Assembly (NCBI RefSeq): GCF_007981265.1
Contig: NZ_CP034363.1
Location: forward strand, 4,030,001 to 4,094,000
Reading direction: 5' to 3'
Source of the DNA: Pantoea sp. CCBC3-3-1
Lineage (GTDB): Bacteria > Pseudomonadota > Gammaproteobacteria > Enterobacterales > Enterobacteriaceae
DNA length: 64,000 nucleotides
The position numbers and the translations under genes were made by a program. The notes below the pieces were generated by a model, which made no database searches, was not told where the DNA came from, and saw only the letters and a list, made by a program, of their open reading frames with translations. Position 1 is the stretch's first letter; the number at the start of each line of letters is the position of its first letter. Shown piece after piece: positions 10,876 to 21,130 of the stretch.

Positions 10876-12030
10876 ATGGCTAAACACCTTTTCACTTCCG
10901 AGTCCGTCTCAGAAGGACATCCCGATAAAATCGCCGATCAGATTTCTGATGCCGTTCTTGACGCCATTCTTGAGCAGGATCCAAAAGCACGCGTGGCTTG
11001 CGAAACCTATGTAAAGACCGGCATGGTATTGGTGGGCGGCGAAATCACCACTTCTGCATGGGTTGATATCGAAGAGATCACTCGTAACACCGTGCGTGAA
11101 ATCGGCTATGTCCATTCCGACATGGGCTTTGATGCCAATTCCTGTGCAGTACTGAATGCCATCGGTAAGCAGTCGCCAGATATCAATCAGGGCGTTGACC
11201 GCGCCGATCCGCTGGAACAGGGTGCGGGCGACCAGGGCCTGATGTTCGGCTATGCGACCAACGAAACCGACGTGCTGATGCCTGCGCCAGTGACCTACGC
11301 TCACCGTCTGGTACAGCGCCAGGCCGAAGTGCGTAAAAACGGCACGCTGCCATGGCTGCGTCCGGACGCCAAAAGCCAGATCACTTTCCAGTATGATGCG
11401 GGCAAAATCGTAGGGATTGATGCGGTTGTTCTTTCCACTCAGCACGCTGAAGAGATCTCGCAGAAAGATCTGCAGGAAGCGGTGATGGAAGAGATCATCA
11501 AGCCGGTTCTGCCGACTGAGTGGATCAACGAGAGCACCAAATACCACATCAACCCAACCGGTCGTTTCGTTATCGGTGGTCCAATGGGCGACTGTGGCCT
11601 GACCGGTCGTAAAATCATCGTTGATACCTACGGCGGCATGGCGCGTCACGGCGGCGGAGCGTTTTCTGGTAAAGATCCATCAAAAGTTGACCGTTCAGCA
11701 GCTTATGCTGCGCGCTACGTAGCGAAAAACATCGTTGCTGCTGGCCTGGCGGATCGCTGTGAGATTCAGGTTTCCTACGCGATCGGCGTGGCTGAACCGA
11801 CCTCTATCATGGTAGAAACCTTCGGCACCGAAAAAGTGTCTACTGAGCAACTGACTCTGCTGGTACGTGAGTTCTTCGACCTGCGTCCATACGGTTTGAT
11901 CCAGATGCTGGACCTGCTGCACCCGATTTATCGTGAAACCGCAGCTTATGGTCACTTTGGTCGTGAACATTTCCCTTGGGAAAAAACCGACAAAGCCGAT
12001 CAGCTGCGTGAAGCTGCTGGCCTGAAATAA
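10876..12030 (+). CDS. metK: S-adenosylmethionine synthetase
   Basis: Makes S-adenosylmethionine, the main methyl donor and the aminopropyl source for spermidine, from methionine and ATP. The 384-residue protein carries the family motifs [12 protein letters not shown] near the N-terminus, [12 protein letters not shown], and the P-loop-like [19 protein letters not shown]. The start ATGGCTAAACAC follows AAGGTAACG. It is monocistronic, ending at a textbook terminator at 12051-12075. Its closeness to speA/speB is conserved in enterobacteria. Confidence 0.98.
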   Translation: MAKHLFTSESVSEGHPDKIADQISDAVLDAILEQDPKARVACETYVKTGMVLVGGEITTSAWVDIEEITRNTVREIGYVHSDMGFDANSCAVLNAIGKQSPDINQGVDRADPLEQGAGDQGLMFGYATNETDVLMPAPVTYAHRLVQRQAEVRKNGTLPWLRPDAKSQITFQYDAGKIVGIDAVVLSTQHAEEISQKDLQEAVMEEIIKPVLPTEWINESTKYHINPTGRFVIGGPMGDCGLTGRKIIVDTYGGMARHGGGAFSGKDPSKVDRSAAYAARYVAKNIVAAGLADRCEIQVSYAIGVAEPTSIMVETFGTEKVSTEQLTLLVREFFDLRPYGLIQMLDLLHPIYRETAAYGHFGREHFPWEKTDKADQLREAAGLK

Positions 12031-12050
12031 GTTCAGACTCGCAGTATCGA

Positions 12051-12075
12051 GGGCACCTAAGGGTGCCCTTTTTGC
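12051..12075 (+). terminator. metK terminator
   Basis: GGGCACC / GGTGCCC stem with a short loop, followed by TTTTT, twenty bases after the metK stop. A canonical Rho-independent terminator. Confidence 0.92.
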
Positions 12076-12400
12076 TGTCTGCTGCTGGGTGATTGCTCAT
12101 CAACTGCGAATAAAACGTTATGTCCATCCACACCAGGGAATGGAATATAGGTAAAAAAAGGGGGCTTTCGAGCGAAATTCTGTCAGAAATTAACAAAATG
12201 TTAACGGTTACAGCCGGAAACGTACGATTTATCTGACAATTAAGAATTTCCAGCCTTAACAATTGCGGTCAGAATGCGCTATTTTCAGCGCTGTCTGATA
12301 GAGGACCGTCAGGGAACTAAGAGAAGCTATTTAGCGCTATGACTAACTGGTTATAAAGCGTAAGCGCGTGTGAAAATCGTCATTTTCAGAAAGATCTGGT

Positions 12401-12416
12401 GTGTAACCGATTACAC
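12401..12416. promoter_or_regulatory. GalR/GalS operator of galP
   Basis: GTGTAACCGATTACAC is a near-perfect palindrome matching the GalR/GalS consensus GTGNAANCGNTTNCAC. It lies about 90 bp upstream of galP, whose E. coli orthologue is repressed by GalR and GalS. Galactose induction is therefore expected. Confidence 0.85.
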
Positions 12417-12419
12417 TGA

Positions 12420-12435
12420 TGTGATCTGCCGCACA
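12420..12435. promoter_or_regulatory. CRP site of galP
   Basis: TGTGA-N6-GCACA differs from the CRP consensus at one base and lies immediately downstream of the GalR operator. E. coli galP is CRP-dependent, which supports the call. Confidence 0.65.
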
Positions 12436-12502
12436 GTCTTACGCGCTCGGGTTTTCTAACATTTATAACAACAATATGCAGTACCACTCAAATGGAGGCT
12501 TT

Positions 12503-13900
12503 ATGCCTGATAATAAGAAACAGAGCAGAACATCGAACAAGGCGATGACCCTTTTTGTGTGTTTTCTTGCCGCACTCGCGGGTCTGCTTTTTGGTCTGGA
12601 TATCGGTGTGATTGCCGGTGCCCTGCCCTTCATCGCGAAAGATTTTAGCATCACCGCACATCAGCAAGAGTGGATCGTCAGTTCCATGATGTTTGGTGCA
12701 GCCATCGGTGCCGTCGGCAGCGGTTGGATGTCCTCTTTCCTCGGCCGTAAAAAAAGCCTGATGATCGGTGCCGTCCTGTTCGTGATTGGCTCCCTGTGGT
12801 CGGCCATGTCTCCGAATGCGGAAATGCTGATTATTGCTCGCGTGCTGCTCGGTCTGGCTGTTGGCGTCGCTTCCTACACCGCTCCGCTTTACCTCTCCGA
12901 AATCGCTCCCGAAAAAATTCGCGGCAGCATGATTTCGCTTTACCAGCTGATGATCACCATCGGTATCCTCGGTGCTTATCTTTCTGATACGGCTTTCAGC
13001 TACAGCGGCGAATGGCGCTGGATGCTCGGCGTAATTACTATCCCTGCTCTGCTGCTGCTGGTTGGCGTTTTCTTCCTGCCAAACAGCCCACGCTGGCTGG
13101 CGGCTAAAGGCAACTTCCGCGATGCGCAGCGCGTGCTCGATCGTCTGCGTGATACCAGCGAACAGGCAAAGCGTGAACTGGATGAAATTCGTGAAAGCCT
13201 GAAGATCAAACAGTCTGGCTGGAACCTGTTCCAGAACAACAGCAACTTCCGTCGCGCTGTTTATCTGGGTGTGCTTCTGCAGGTTATGCAGCAGTTCACC
13301 GGCATGAACGTCATCATGTATTACGCACCAAAAATCTTTGAAATCGCCGGTTTTACCAATACGACCGAGCAGATGTGGGGAACCGTTATCGTTGGTCTGA
13401 TCAACGTGCTGGCAACCTTTATCGCGATTGGGCTGGTGGATCGCTGGGGCCGTAAACCGACGCTGAAACTGGGTTTCCTGGTAATGGCGATCGGCATGGG
13501 CGTGCTGGGAACGATGCTGCATGTCGGTATTCACTCTACCGGCGCACAGTACTTCGCAATCGGTATGTTGTTGATGTTTATCATCGGCTTCGCCATGAGC
13601 GCCGGTCCGCTGATTTGGGTACTGTGTTCAGAAATTCAGCCGCTGAAAGGCCGCGATTTCGGTATCACCGTTTCCACTGCGACCAACTGGATTGCTAACA
13701 TGATCGTGGGAGCGACCTTCCTGACCATGCTGAACACCCTGGGTAATGCGAATACTTTCTGGGTCTATGCGGGTCTGAATATCGTCTTTATCCTGATTAC
13801 TCTGTGGCTGATCCCGGAAACGAAAAACGTTTCTCTTGAGCACATTGAGCGTAACCTGTTGAGCGGCAAAAAGCTGCGTGACATCGGTCAGCGCGACTAA
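12503..13900 (+). CDS. galP: Galactose:proton symporter
   Basis: Major facilitator superfamily sugar porter of the inner membrane importing galactose, and glucose, with protons. The 465-residue chain has about 12 hydrophobic segments. It carries the sugar-porter signatures [10 protein letters not shown] after TM2, PNSPRWL after TM6, [14 protein letters not shown] in TM7, DRWGRKPTL, and a C-terminal PETK. The ATG at 12503 is preceded by GGAGG, so the upstream in-frame ATG is not needed. Transcription appears controlled by GalR/S and CRP. It ends at a GC-rich hairpin at 13907-13928. Confidence 0.97.
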   Translation: MPDNKKQSRTSNKAMTLFVCFLAALAGLLFGLDIGVIAGALPFIAKDFSITAHQQEWIVSSMMFGAAIGAVGSGWMSSFLGRKKSLMIGAVLFVIGSLWSAMSPNAEMLIIARVLLGLAVGVASYTAPLYLSEIAPEKIRGSMISLYQLMITIGILGAYLSDTAFSYSGEWRWMLGVITIPALLLLVGVFFLPNSPRWLAAKGNFRDAQRVLDRLRDTSEQAKRELDEIRESLKIKQSGWNLFQNNSNFRRAVYLGVLLQVMQQFTGMNVIMYYAPKIFEIAGFTNTTEQMWGTVIVGLINVLATFIAIGLVDRWGRKPTLKLGFLVMAIGMGVLGTMLHVGIHSTGAQYFAIGMLLMFIIGFAMSAGPLIWVLCSEIQPLKGRDFGITVSTATNWIANMIVGATFLTMLNTLGNANTFWVYAGLNIVFILITLWLIPETKNVSLEHIERNLLSGKKLRDIGQRD

Positions 13901-13906
13901 GTTTGA

Positions 13907-13928
13907 CTGGCCGGGGAAACCCGGCCAG
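13907..13928 (+). terminator. galP 3' hairpin
   Basis: Nine-base perfect stem CTGGCCGGG / CCCGGCCAG with a GAAA tetraloop directly after galP. The downstream T content is modest. Confidence 0.7.
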
Positions 13929-13969
13929 ATTCATTGAAATCCCCTTCGCCACATCGTATTCTCTGCCGT

Positions 13970-14512
13970 ATGAAACCCCTTCGCTTACCCATCGCCCTGC
14001 AACAAGCCGTGATGCATTCGCTGCGCGTGAAATTGCAGCTGGCTAACCAGCACCTCGAACGCAACTATCCTGAACCGAAGCTGGTTTATCAGCAGCGTGG
14101 CACTACCGCGGGCACCGCCTGGCTACAGACCTGGGAAATCCGACTGAACCCCGTTTTGCTACTCGAAAATCAGCAGGCTTTTATTGACGAGGTGGTACCG
14201 CATGAACTCGCGCATTTATTAGTCTGGCGACACTTTGGCCGGGTTGCACCGCACGGCAAAGAATGGAAATGGATGATGGAAAGCGTGCTGGGCGTACCCG
14301 CCAGACGCACGCATCAGTTTGCTATCGAATCGGTGCGCAGCCGCGCGTTTCCCTATCGCTGCCGCTGTCAGCAGCATCAGCTAACGGTCCGTCGTCATAA
14401 TCGGGTGATGCGAGGCGAAAGTGAATACCGCTGCGTGCACTGCGGCGAGCGCTTGCAGCCGGGTGATTTCAGCGTGCCTGAGATCAACGTTCGCGAAAAA
14501 AATGCGCAATAA
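13970..14512 (+). CDS. sprT: SprT family zinc metalloprotease-like protein
   Basis: SprT-domain protein related to the SPRTN DNA-protein crosslink proteases; its physiological role in bacteria is poorly defined. The zinc motif HELAH (in [12 protein letters not shown]) and a C-terminal zinc ribbon (C-X-C ... C-X2-C in YRCRCQQH and YRCVHCGE) are visible. The start is the ATG at 13970 (MKPLRLPIA), which matches the conserved N-terminus. The product is 180 residues, with about 15 extra C-terminal residues compared with the 165-residue E. coli protein as I remember it. It lies between galP and endA as in E. coli. Confidence 0.93.
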   Translation: MKPLRLPIALQQAVMHSLRVKLQLANQHLERNYPEPKLVYQQRGTTAGTAWLQTWEIRLNPVLLLENQQAFIDEVVPHELAHLLVWRHFGRVAPHGKEWKWMMESVLGVPARRTHQFAIESVRSRAFPYRCRCQQHQLTVRRHNRVMRGESEYRCVHCGERLQPGDFSVPEINVREKNAQ

Positions 14513-14596
14513 TTGCGATTAGACACTCAGCAATTTCCTGTTATCTGGCGCTTCTGTTACTCTCGCCGACCTGACTGACTAACAGAATATTGGAAT

Positions 14597-15310
14597 ATGC
14601 TTCGTAAAATTATTAGCGCCTTTTCGCTCACACTGCTGCTTCCCACTTTTTTTGTCCACGCTCTGAGCCTGGACAACTATCATCAGAACAATTTCACGCA
14701 GGCTAAAGCCTATGCGGCACAGATCAATGCAGATGCGCCTGGCTCGTTCTACTGCGGCTGTAAAATCCGCTGGCAGGGTAAAAAAGGCGTGCCGGACCTG
14801 GCTTCCTGTGGTTATCAGGTGCGTAAAAATGCCAACCGTGCCAACCGAATTGAGTGGGAGCATGTTGTTCCGGCCTGGACGTTTGGCCACCAGCGTCAGT
14901 GTTGGCAGCAAGGCGGCAGAAAGCAGTGCGCGAAAGATGCAGGATACCGCCGCATTGAATCTGATTTGCATAACCTGCAACCCGCTATCGGCGAGGTAAA
15001 CGGCGACCGTGGCAACTTTATGTACAGCCAGTGGAACGGCAGTGAGCATCAGTATGGCCAGTGTGAAATGAAGATCGATTTTAAAAACAAGCTGGCTGAG
15101 CCCCCTGCACGTGCACGCGGCGCGATCGCCCGTACCTGGTTTTACATGCGCGATCGGTATCAGATTGCGATGTCAAAACAGCAGACGCAGCTGATGACCG
15201 TATGGGATAAGCAATATCCGGTAACGGCATGGGAATGCGAGCGTGATAACCGCATTGCCCGCGTGCAGGGGAATCATAATCCCTATATACAGCGTGCTTG
15301 CCAGCGGTAA
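14597..15310 (+). CDS. endA: Periplasmic endonuclease I
   Basis: Secreted double-strand DNA endonuclease of the periplasm. The 237-residue protein starts with a signal peptide ([24 protein letters not shown]) and has the His-Me/beta-beta-metal motif WEHVVP with the metal-binding asparagine region [19 protein letters not shown]. Eight or so cysteines in the mature part fit the disulfide-stabilised periplasmic enzyme. It is followed after 75 bp by rsmE and gshB in the same direction, the conserved order. Confidence 0.96.
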   Translation: MLRKIISAFSLTLLLPTFFVHALSLDNYHQNNFTQAKAYAAQINADAPGSFYCGCKIRWQGKKGVPDLASCGYQVRKNANRANRIEWEHVVPAWTFGHQRQCWQQGGRKQCAKDAGYRRIESDLHNLQPAIGEVNGDRGNFMYSQWNGSEHQYGQCEMKIDFKNKLAEPPARARGAIARTWFYMRDRYQIAMSKQQTQLMTVWDKQYPVTAWECERDNRIARVQGNHNPYIQRACQR

Positions 15311-15385
15311 AATCACTGGCCTAAACTAGATGTCACTTTTTGGCCGCGCGCCCTGGCGCGGCTAACCACTTTAATCAGGATCCCC

Positions 15386-16117
15386 ATGCGAATACCCCGC
15401 ATCTATCATCCCGAGCCGCTTGTTGTCGGCAACGAGATAGCGCTTTGCGACGAAGCCGCTAACCATGTCGGCCGCGTTTTGCGAATGAATCCCGGCCAGG
15501 CGCTGGAATTGTTCGATGGCACTAATCTGACATTTGCCGCCGAAATCGTACAGGCAGACAAAAAAAGCGTACGCGTTTTACTGTCGCAAAGTCGTGAAGA
15601 AAGCCGTGAATCCCCGCTTCATCTGCATTTAGGGCAGGTTATGTCGCGCGGCGAGAAGATGGAGTTCACCATTCAGAAAGCGGTCGAGCTGGGAGTTAAT
15701 ACGATTACCCCCTTGTTTTCTGAACGCTGTGGCGTAAAGCTTGATGAGCAAAGGCTGGCGAAAAAAATCCAGCAGTGGCAAAAAATTGTTATTGCGGCTT
15801 GTGAACAGTGCGGCAGAAACAGCCTCCCGGAAGTGCGTGAAGCGATGTCGCTGGAAGCCTGGAGTGCTGAAGAAGATGAAGGTCTGAAACTTAACCTGCA
15901 TCCCAGAGCCAGCCAGAGCATCAATACGCTGCCTCAGCCAGTCAGTCGCGTGCGGTTATTGATCGGCCCGGAAGGCGGCCTGACCGCAGATGAGATTGCG
16001 ATGACAGCACGTTACGACTTTACCGATATTCTGTTAGGGCCGCGCGTGCTGCGCACTGAAACCACGGCTCTGACCGCCATCACCGCTTTGCAGGTAAGAT
16101 TTGGCGATTTAGGGTAG
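15386..16117 (+). CDS. rsmE: 16S rRNA m3U1498 methyltransferase
   Basis: SPOUT-class methyltransferase that makes m3U1498 in the small ribosomal subunit RNA using SAM. The 243-residue length is standard. The N-terminal PUA-like domain ([11 protein letters not shown]) is followed by the knotted SPOUT domain with the SAM-binding loops LLIGPEGGL and [13 protein letters not shown] near the C-terminus. It sits between endA and gshB, probably co-transcribed with gshB. Confidence 0.96.
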   Translation: MRIPRIYHPEPLVVGNEIALCDEAANHVGRVLRMNPGQALELFDGTNLTFAAEIVQADKKSVRVLLSQSREESRESPLHLHLGQVMSRGEKMEFTIQKAVELGVNTITPLFSERCGVKLDEQRLAKKIQQWQKIVIAACEQCGRNSLPEVREAMSLEAWSAEEDEGLKLNLHPRASQSINTLPQPVSRVRLLIGPEGGLTADEIAMTARYDFTDILLGPRVLRTETTALTAITALQVRFGDLG

Positions 16118-16204
16118 TTCATCCGGCCGGACGTCATGGTCGCAGCCCGTTTGCACACGAATGTCGCGCATAAGGCAAGTAAGACAGCTCAACTGGAGAA
16201 AAGA

Positions 16205-17149
16205 ATGATTAAGCTTGGCATTGTGATGGACCCGATTACCTCCATCAATATTAAAAAAGACAGCAGCTTCGCTATGTTGCTGGAAGCACAGCGCCGTGGT
16301 TACGAAATCCACTATATGGAGATGAAAGATCTCTATCTGCGTGGCGGCGAAGCGCGCGCTTTTACCCGCAAGCTGAGCGTTGAGCAGAATTACGATAAGT
16401 GGTTCGAATTTGGCAGCGAGCAGGATATCGCCCTGGCTGACCTGAACGTTGTGCTGATGCGCAAAGATCCGCCGTTTGATACCGAGTTTATCTATGCCAC
16501 TTACATCCTCGAACGTGCAGAAGAAAAAGGCACGCTGATCGTCAACAAGCCGCAGAGCCTGCGTGACTGTAACGAAAAGCTTTTCACCGCCTGGTTTGCC
16601 GATCTGACTCCTGACACGCTGGTTACCCGCAGCGCCGAAAAGATCCGTCAATTCTGGCAGGAGCATGGCGACGTGATCCTGAAGCCGCTGGACGGCATGG
16701 GCGGCGCGTCAATCTTCCGCATTAAAAAGGAAGATCCTAACCTGTCGGTCATTATTGAAACGCTGACCGATCACGGTAACTTTTACTGCATGGCGCAGAA
16801 TTACCTGCCGGCCATCAAAGATGGCGACAAGCGCGTGCTGATGGTGGATGGCGAACCCGTGCCGTACTGCCTGGCCCGAATTCCTAAATCTGGCGAAACA
16901 CGCGGTAATCTGGCCGCTGGCGGTCGTGGCGAAGCTCGTCCATTATCTGAAAGCGACCTGGCGATTGCCCGTCGCGTTGGCCCTGAGCTGAAGGCTAAAG
17001 GACTGATTTTTGTCGGTCTGGACATCATTGGTGAAAGGTTGACAGAGATTAACGTTACCAGCCCAACCTGTATACGTGAGATCGAGGCCGCATTCCCCAT
17101 TTCAATAACTGGTATGCTGATGGATGCGATAGAGAAGCGTTTAGCCTGA
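16205..17149 (+). CDS. gshB: Glutathione synthetase
   Basis: ATP-grasp ligase adding glycine to gamma-glutamylcysteine, the last step of glutathione synthesis. The start is the ATG at 16205 (MIKLGIVMDPITS) behind GGAGAAAAGA, not the GTG further upstream. The 314-residue product matches the family. Visible motifs are KPLDGMGGASIFRI (ATP-binding lysine and glycine-rich loop), RIPKSGETRGNLAAGG and the C-terminal INVTSPTCIREIE metal/ATP segment. It precedes yqgE-ruvX in the conserved gshB-yqgE-yqgF order. Confidence 0.97.
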   Translation: MIKLGIVMDPITSINIKKDSSFAMLLEAQRRGYEIHYMEMKDLYLRGGEARAFTRKLSVEQNYDKWFEFGSEQDIALADLNVVLMRKDPPFDTEFIYATYILERAEEKGTLIVNKPQSLRDCNEKLFTAWFADLTPDTLVTRSAEKIRQFWQEHGDVILKPLDGMGGASIFRIKKEDPNLSVIIETLTDHGNFYCMAQNYLPAIKDGDKRVLMVDGEPVPYCLARIPKSGETRGNLAAGGRGEARPLSESDLAIARRVGPELKAKGLIFVGLDIIGERLTEINVTSPTCIREIEAAFPISITGMLMDAIEKRLA

Positions 17150-17241
17150 TGAGGTAATTGGGGGCAATGCGCCCCCATGTTAACCCCGTTAATTGCTGCG
17201 GGCCTTGCCGCGAGCGGTTAACCTGACTACAGAATCCTTAT

Positions 17242-17805
17242 ATGAATTTACAGCATCATTTTTTGATTGCCATGCCCACGCTGCAGGATCCTTTGTTCAA
17301 ACGCTCGGTTGTTTATATTTGCGAGCACAATGACGAAGGGGCCATGGGTATTATTGTCAATAAGCCGATGGAGAACCTGACCGTAGACGGTATTCTCAAA
17401 AAGCTTAAAATTATGCCGACGCCTCGCGAGCCTGAAATCAAGCTCGACAAGCCGGTCTTTTCAGGTGGCCCGCTGGCGGAAGATCGCGGTTTTATTCTGC
17501 ATTCTGCTCAGCATACTTTTGCCTCCAGTATCCGTGTTTCTGATAATACCGTAGTGACCACTTCTCGCGACGTGCTGGAAACGCTGGGTACGCCAGAGCA
17601 GCCAGAAAACGTACTTGTCGCGCTGGGCTATTGCGCCTGGGAGAAAGACCAGCTGGAAAGCGAGCTGCTCGAAAATGCCTGGCTTACCATCCCGGCTAAC
17701 AGCAATATTCTGTTCAAAACCCCCATTGCCGAGCGCTGGCGCGAAGCGGCGAAAAGCATTGGTGTGGATATCCATAATATCACCAGTGATGTTGGACACG
17801 CCTGA
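17242..17805 (+). CDS. yqgE: UPF0301 family protein YqgE
   Basis: Conserved protein of unknown biochemical function (DUF179/UPF0301), 187 residues, the usual length. Recognised by its N-terminus [15 protein letters not shown], the [11 protein letters not shown] segment, the [15 protein letters not shown] loop and the [13 protein letters not shown] motif. Its stop codon overlaps the ruvX start (TGATG), indicating translational coupling with the Holliday-junction-resolvase-like RuvX, a pairing conserved in gammaproteobacteria. Confidence 0.95.
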   Translation: MNLQHHFLIAMPTLQDPLFKRSVVYICEHNDEGAMGIIVNKPMENLTVDGILKKLKIMPTPREPEIKLDKPVFSGGPLAEDRGFILHSAQHTFASSIRVSDNTVVTTSRDVLETLGTPEQPENVLVALGYCAWEKDQLESELLENAWLTIPANSNILFKTPIAERWREAAKSIGVDIHNITSDVGHA

Positions 17806-18227
17806 TGAGCCATATGACTTTGTTATCTTTCGACTTTGGCACCAAAAGCATCGGCGTGGCAATTGGCCAGCAGCTGACCGGCACCGCCAGACCGCTGGCC
17901 GCGCTAAAGGCTCAGGATGGCATTCCCGACTGGGATAAAATCGAAGCGCTGCTGAAAGAGTGGCAGCCCGATCGCGTAGTGGTCGGATTGCCGCTAAATA
18001 TGGACGGCACCGAGCAGCCGCTTACGGCCAGAGCGCGCAAATTTGCTAATCGCCTGCACGGCCGTTTTGGCGTTCAGGTCGATCTGCATGATGAGCGTCT
18101 GAGTACGGTAGAAGCCCGCGCCGATCTCTTTTCACGCGGTGGCTTTCGGGCGCTGAACAAAGGCAGCGTCGACTCGCTTTCAGCCGTGGTCATCCTCGAA
18201 AGCTGGTTTGAAAGCGCCTGGAGCTGA
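17805..18227 (+). CDS. ruvX: RNase H-fold nuclease YqgF/RuvX
   Basis: YqgF-family protein with an RNase H-like fold, linked to 16S rRNA 5'-end maturation and described as a putative Holliday junction resolvase. The 140-residue protein shows the catalytic Asp in [14 protein letters not shown], the glutamate region [14 protein letters not shown] and the late acidic motif [10 protein letters not shown] with a final Asp near KGSVDSLSA. The ATG overlaps the yqgE stop. A second in-frame ATG three codons on (MTLLSF) is also possible. Confidence 0.95.
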   Translation: MSHMTLLSFDFGTKSIGVAIGQQLTGTARPLAALKAQDGIPDWDKIEALLKEWQPDRVVVGLPLNMDGTEQPLTARARKFANRLHGRFGVQVDLHDERLSTVEARADLFSRGGFRALNKGSVDSLSAVVILESWFESAWS

Positions 18228-18229
18228 TT

Positions 18230-19225
18230 TTATGGCAGCAAACCTGCCTGCTGACGCTCACTCAGGCTCTGTTCGAAGGTTTGCATGCCGGACTGCATGC
18301 CGGTTTGCAACACGCCGGGCAACTGATGCGTTTTACCTTCCCGAATCAGGCTCGCTACCGCTGGCGTATTCACTAACACTTCAAATAAAGCGATTCTACC
18401 CTGCGTCTTGTCAGGCACCAGCTTTTGCGCAATGGCCGCTTTCAGGCTGCCAGCCAGCTGGCTACGGATGAGGTTTTTTTCCGCGCCGGGAAACACGTCT
18501 ACTAACCTGTCAATGACCTGAGCCGCGCCCCGGGTATGCAGCGTTGCCAGCACCAGATGCCCGGTTTCCGCAGCGGTCAGGGCCTGCTGTATGGTATCAC
18601 CGTCACGCAGTTCGCCCAGTAAGATGACGTCCGGGTCTTCACGCAGTGCCGCCCTCAGCCCCGCGCTAAAAGAGCGACAGTGCAGACCGACTTCCCGCTG
18701 CTGGATAAGCGATTGCTGGCTACGGTGAATAAATTCAATCGGATCTTCCAGCGTCAAAATATGGCGTTTTTGCTGCTGATTAATTGCCCCAATCAACGCC
18801 GCCAGCGTGGTGGATTTGCCGCTTCCGGTCGCGCCTGTTACCAGCACCAGGCCATCCTGAAGACGCAACAGTTCGCTGACAACAGGCGGCAGACGCAGGC
18901 TGGCCAGTGCAGGACAGTCGCTGGCGATCACTCGCAGTGCCAGAGAAACGCCCTGCCGCTGCCGGAAAAAATTGGCGCGCAGACGCGTTCCGCCAGGCAG
19001 CGACAGGGCAAAATCGATTTGCCCTGCCTGCTCAAACTGCGCCTGCTGCCCTGCGTCCAGCCAGCGTCGCGCAACCGCCTGCAACTGCGTGTCGTCAATG
19101 AGTGGCATATCGGCTATTTTTTCCAGATGCCCGGATCGGCGCCAGAACGGAGAATGACCACTACAAAGGTGCAGATCCCCGGCGTTATGCTTTACACTAA
19201 GCGCCACGATCTTCTCAATATCCAT
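18230..19225 (-). CDS. yggR: PilT-family ATPase (YggR)
   Basis: Type II/IV secretion-superfamily hexameric ATPase resembling the twitching-motility retraction motor PilT. The 331-residue protein has Walker A GATGSGKST, the Asp box (LTLEDPIEFIH), Walker B LREDPDVILLGELRD and the His box TGHLVLATLHTRGA. No pilus genes adjoin it, so whether it powers retraction here is unknown. It faces yggS with only 15 bp between the two starts, so the two promoters must overlap the neighbouring gene. Confidence 0.92.
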   Translation of the reverse strand: MDIEKIVALSVKHNAGDLHLCSGHSPFWRRSGHLEKIADMPLIDDTQLQAVARRWLDAGQQAQFEQAGQIDFALSLPGGTRLRANFFRQRQGVSLALRVIASDCPALASLRLPPVVSELLRLQDGLVLVTGATGSGKSTTLAALIGAINQQQKRHILTLEDPIEFIHRSQQSLIQQREVGLHCRSFSAGLRAALREDPDVILLGELRDGDTIQQALTAAETGHLVLATLHTRGAAQVIDRLVDVFPGAEKNLIRSQLAGSLKAAIAQKLVPDKTQGRIALFEVLVNTPAVASLIREGKTHQLPGVLQTGMQSGMQTFEQSLSERQQAGLLP

Positions 19226-19240
19226 AATACTCCCTGACCT

Positions 19241-19948
19241 ATGACCTCAATTCAGCACAACTTACAGCAAGTCCGCGAGCGAATCTCAGCGGCAGCCGAG
19301 CGATGCGGGCGTGATCCAGCAGAGATTACCCTGCTTGCAGTAAGCAAAACAAAACCTGCGAGCGCGATCGAAGAAGCCGCCGCTGCTGGTCAGTCATGCT
19401 TTGGCGAAAACTATGTGCAGGAAGGCGTAGATAAGATCCAGCTGCTGGAAAATTCGTCGCTGACGTGGCACTTTATCGGGCCGCTGCAATCCAACAAAAG
19501 TCGGCTGGTGGCGGAGAATTTTGCCTGGTGCCATACCATCGATCGTCTGAAGCTCGCCACGCGTCTTAATGAGCAGCGCCCCGCAGCGCTGCCACCGCTA
19601 AACGTGCTGATTCAGATAAACATCAGCGATGAACAGAGCAAATCTGGCATCATGCTGGAAGCGCTGCCCGCGCTGGCAGAAGAGATTGCTCAACTGCCGC
19701 GCTTACGGCTGCGTGGCCTGATGGCTATTCCAGCGCCGGAAAGCGACTACCAGCGGCAGCTTGCCGTTTGCCAACAGATGGCTGAGGCGTTTTCCGGGCT
19801 ACAAAAAAGCTATCCATCCGTCGATACGCTTTCTCTGGGAATGAGCGACGACATGGAAGCCGCGATTGCGGCAGGCAGTACGATGGTGCGCATCGGCACC
19901 GCTATTTTTGGCGCGCGTGACTATGGCGCGACTAACAACAACAATTGA
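19241..19948 (+). CDS. yggS: PLP homeostasis protein YggS
   Basis: PLP-binding fold-III protein (PLPBP/YBL036C family) that affects vitamin B6 and amino-acid homeostasis without known catalysis. The 235-residue chain has the cofactor lysine in TLLAVSKTKP (about residue 36), the FGENYVQE motif, HFIGPLQSNK, and the C-terminal SLGMSDDMEAAIAAGSTMVR phosphate-binding loop. It overlaps or abuts yggT and shares an operon with it, rdgB and hemW. Confidence 0.96.
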   Translation: MTSIQHNLQQVRERISAAAERCGRDPAEITLLAVSKTKPASAIEEAAAAGQSCFGENYVQEGVDKIQLLENSSLTWHFIGPLQSNKSRLVAENFAWCHTIDRLKLATRLNEQRPAALPPLNVLIQINISDEQSKSGIMLEALPALAEEIAQLPRLRLRGLMAIPAPESDYQRQLAVCQQMAEAFSGLQKSYPSVDTLSLGMSDDMEAAIAAGSTMVRIGTAIFGARDYGATNNNN

Positions 19949-19956
19949 GGGAATTC

Positions 19957-20511
19957 ATGCTGACGTTGACTTTTCTGGTCAAAACTTTGATCGACCTGTA
20001 CGTGATGGTGCTGCTATTACGTATCTGGATGCAGTGGGCGCGCTGTGATTTTTACAATCCACTTTCACAATTCATCGTGAAAATCACGCAGCCGACAGTG
20101 AAGCCACTGCGGCGTATTTTGCCTTCGCTCGGGCCAATTGACACGGCCTCGCTGCTGCTGGCCTTTGTGCTGACCACGCTGAAGTACCCCATCCTGCTGC
20201 TGATTCAGGTGGGCGCCATCTCGCTCGACCCGATGAATCTGCTGGTTGGCCTGCTGTCGCTGGTAAAATCGGCAGGTTATCTGGTGTTCTGGGTGATTAT
20301 TATTCGCTCGCTAATGAGCTGGATAAGCCAGGGCCGTGGCGCGGTTGATTATATGCTGATCCAACTGACCGAGCCGCTAATGGCGCCGATTCGCCGTATT
20401 TTGCCAGCCATGGGCGGCATCGATTTTTCCGCCATGGTGGTGATCCTGATCCTGTATATGCTGAACTATCTCGGTATGGATCTGTTCCCTGGCCTTTGGT
20501 ATTTGCTGTAA
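19957..20511 (+). CDS. yggT: YggT family inner-membrane protein
   Basis: Integral membrane protein of the YGGT/Ycf19 family with two related halves, each containing a hydrophobic pair and the motif PxxxPLRRILP (KPLRRILPSLGPIDTAS and APIRRILPAMGGIDFSA). The family has been linked to osmotic-shock tolerance in enterobacteria. The ATG at 19957, behind GAGGGAATTC, gives 184 residues and the conserved MLTLTFLV start. The yggU gene that usually follows in E. coli is absent: only 25 bp separate this gene from rdgB. Confidence 0.93.
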   Translation: MLTLTFLVKTLIDLYVMVLLLRIWMQWARCDFYNPLSQFIVKITQPTVKPLRRILPSLGPIDTASLLLAFVLTTLKYPILLLIQVGAISLDPMNLLVGLLSLVKSAGYLVFWVIIIRSLMSWISQGRGAVDYMLIQLTEPLMAPIRRILPAMGGIDFSAMVVILILYMLNYLGMDLFPGLWYLL

Positions 20512-20536
20512 ACCCTGACTGAATTCTGGACCTGAT

Positions 20537-21130
20537 ATGCAAAAAGTAGTGCTCGCCACCGGCAATGCCGGAAAAGTTCGTGAACTGGCTGATTTGCTGG
20601 CCGACTTTGGCCTCAACATCGTGGCGCAAACCGAGCTGGGCGTGGAGTCTGCCGAAGAAACCGGCCTGACTTTTATTGAGAATGCCATCCTGAAAGCGCG
20701 TCATGCGGCAGCGATAACGGGTCTGCCCGCGATTGCCGATGATTCTGGCCTGGCTGTGGATGCGCTGGGCGGCGCGCCGGGGATCTACTCCGCGCGCTAT
20801 GCCGGCCTTGATGCCAGCGACTCGCAAAATACCGCGAAGCTGCTTCAGGCGCTGGAAAATGTCGCCGACGGCAAACGTACGGCACAGTTTCACTGCGTGC
20901 TGGTCTATCTGCGCCATGCTGAAGATCCTACGCCGCTGGTGTTCCACGGCAGCTGGCAGGGTGAAATCGCCCGCGCTATGTCGGGTGAAGGCGGCTTTGG
21001 CTACGATCCGGTTTTCTATGTGCCAACACTGGGTAAAACCGCTGCCGAGCTGACGAAAGATGAAAAACGGGCGGTTTCGCACCGTGGCAAAGCGTTAAGC
21101 CTGATGCTGGAAGCGTTGCGCAATGCATAA
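20537..21130 (+). CDS. rdgB: dITP/XTP pyrophosphatase
   Basis: HAM1-family non-canonical purine NTPase that hydrolyses dITP, ITP and XTP to prevent their incorporation. The 197-residue protein shows the family motifs [10 protein letters not shown] at the N-terminus, [22 protein letters not shown] in the centre and [11 protein letters not shown] followed by SHRGKAL near the end. Its last eight bases overlap the hemW start, indicating tight coupling in the yggS-yggT-rdgB-hemW operon. Confidence 0.97.
   Translation: MQKVVLATGNAGKVRELADLLADFGLNIVAQTELGVESAEETGLTFIENAILKARHAAAITGLPAIADDSGLAVDALGGAPGIYSARYAGLDASDSQNTAKLLQALENVADGKRTAQFHCVLVYLRHAEDPTPLVFHGSWQGEIARAMSGEGGFGYDPVFYVPTLGKTAAELTKDEKRAVSHRGKALSLMLEALRNA

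Larger units (their letters stand above)
12031..12502. other. metK-galP intergenic region
   Basis: About 470 bp holding the metK terminator, then the galP control region. Visible here are a GalR/GalS operator, a CRP-like site and an 18-bp palindrome TGAAAAT-N4-ATTTTCA at 12371-12388. A TATAAC at 12464-12469 could be a -10 element. No gene was found. Confidence 0.7.

Noticed and set aside
10594..10887. Leftward 97-codon open frame opposite the metK start region
   Set aside because: It overlaps the metK start and promoter, resembles no family I know and is not the expected yqgB. Probably chance.
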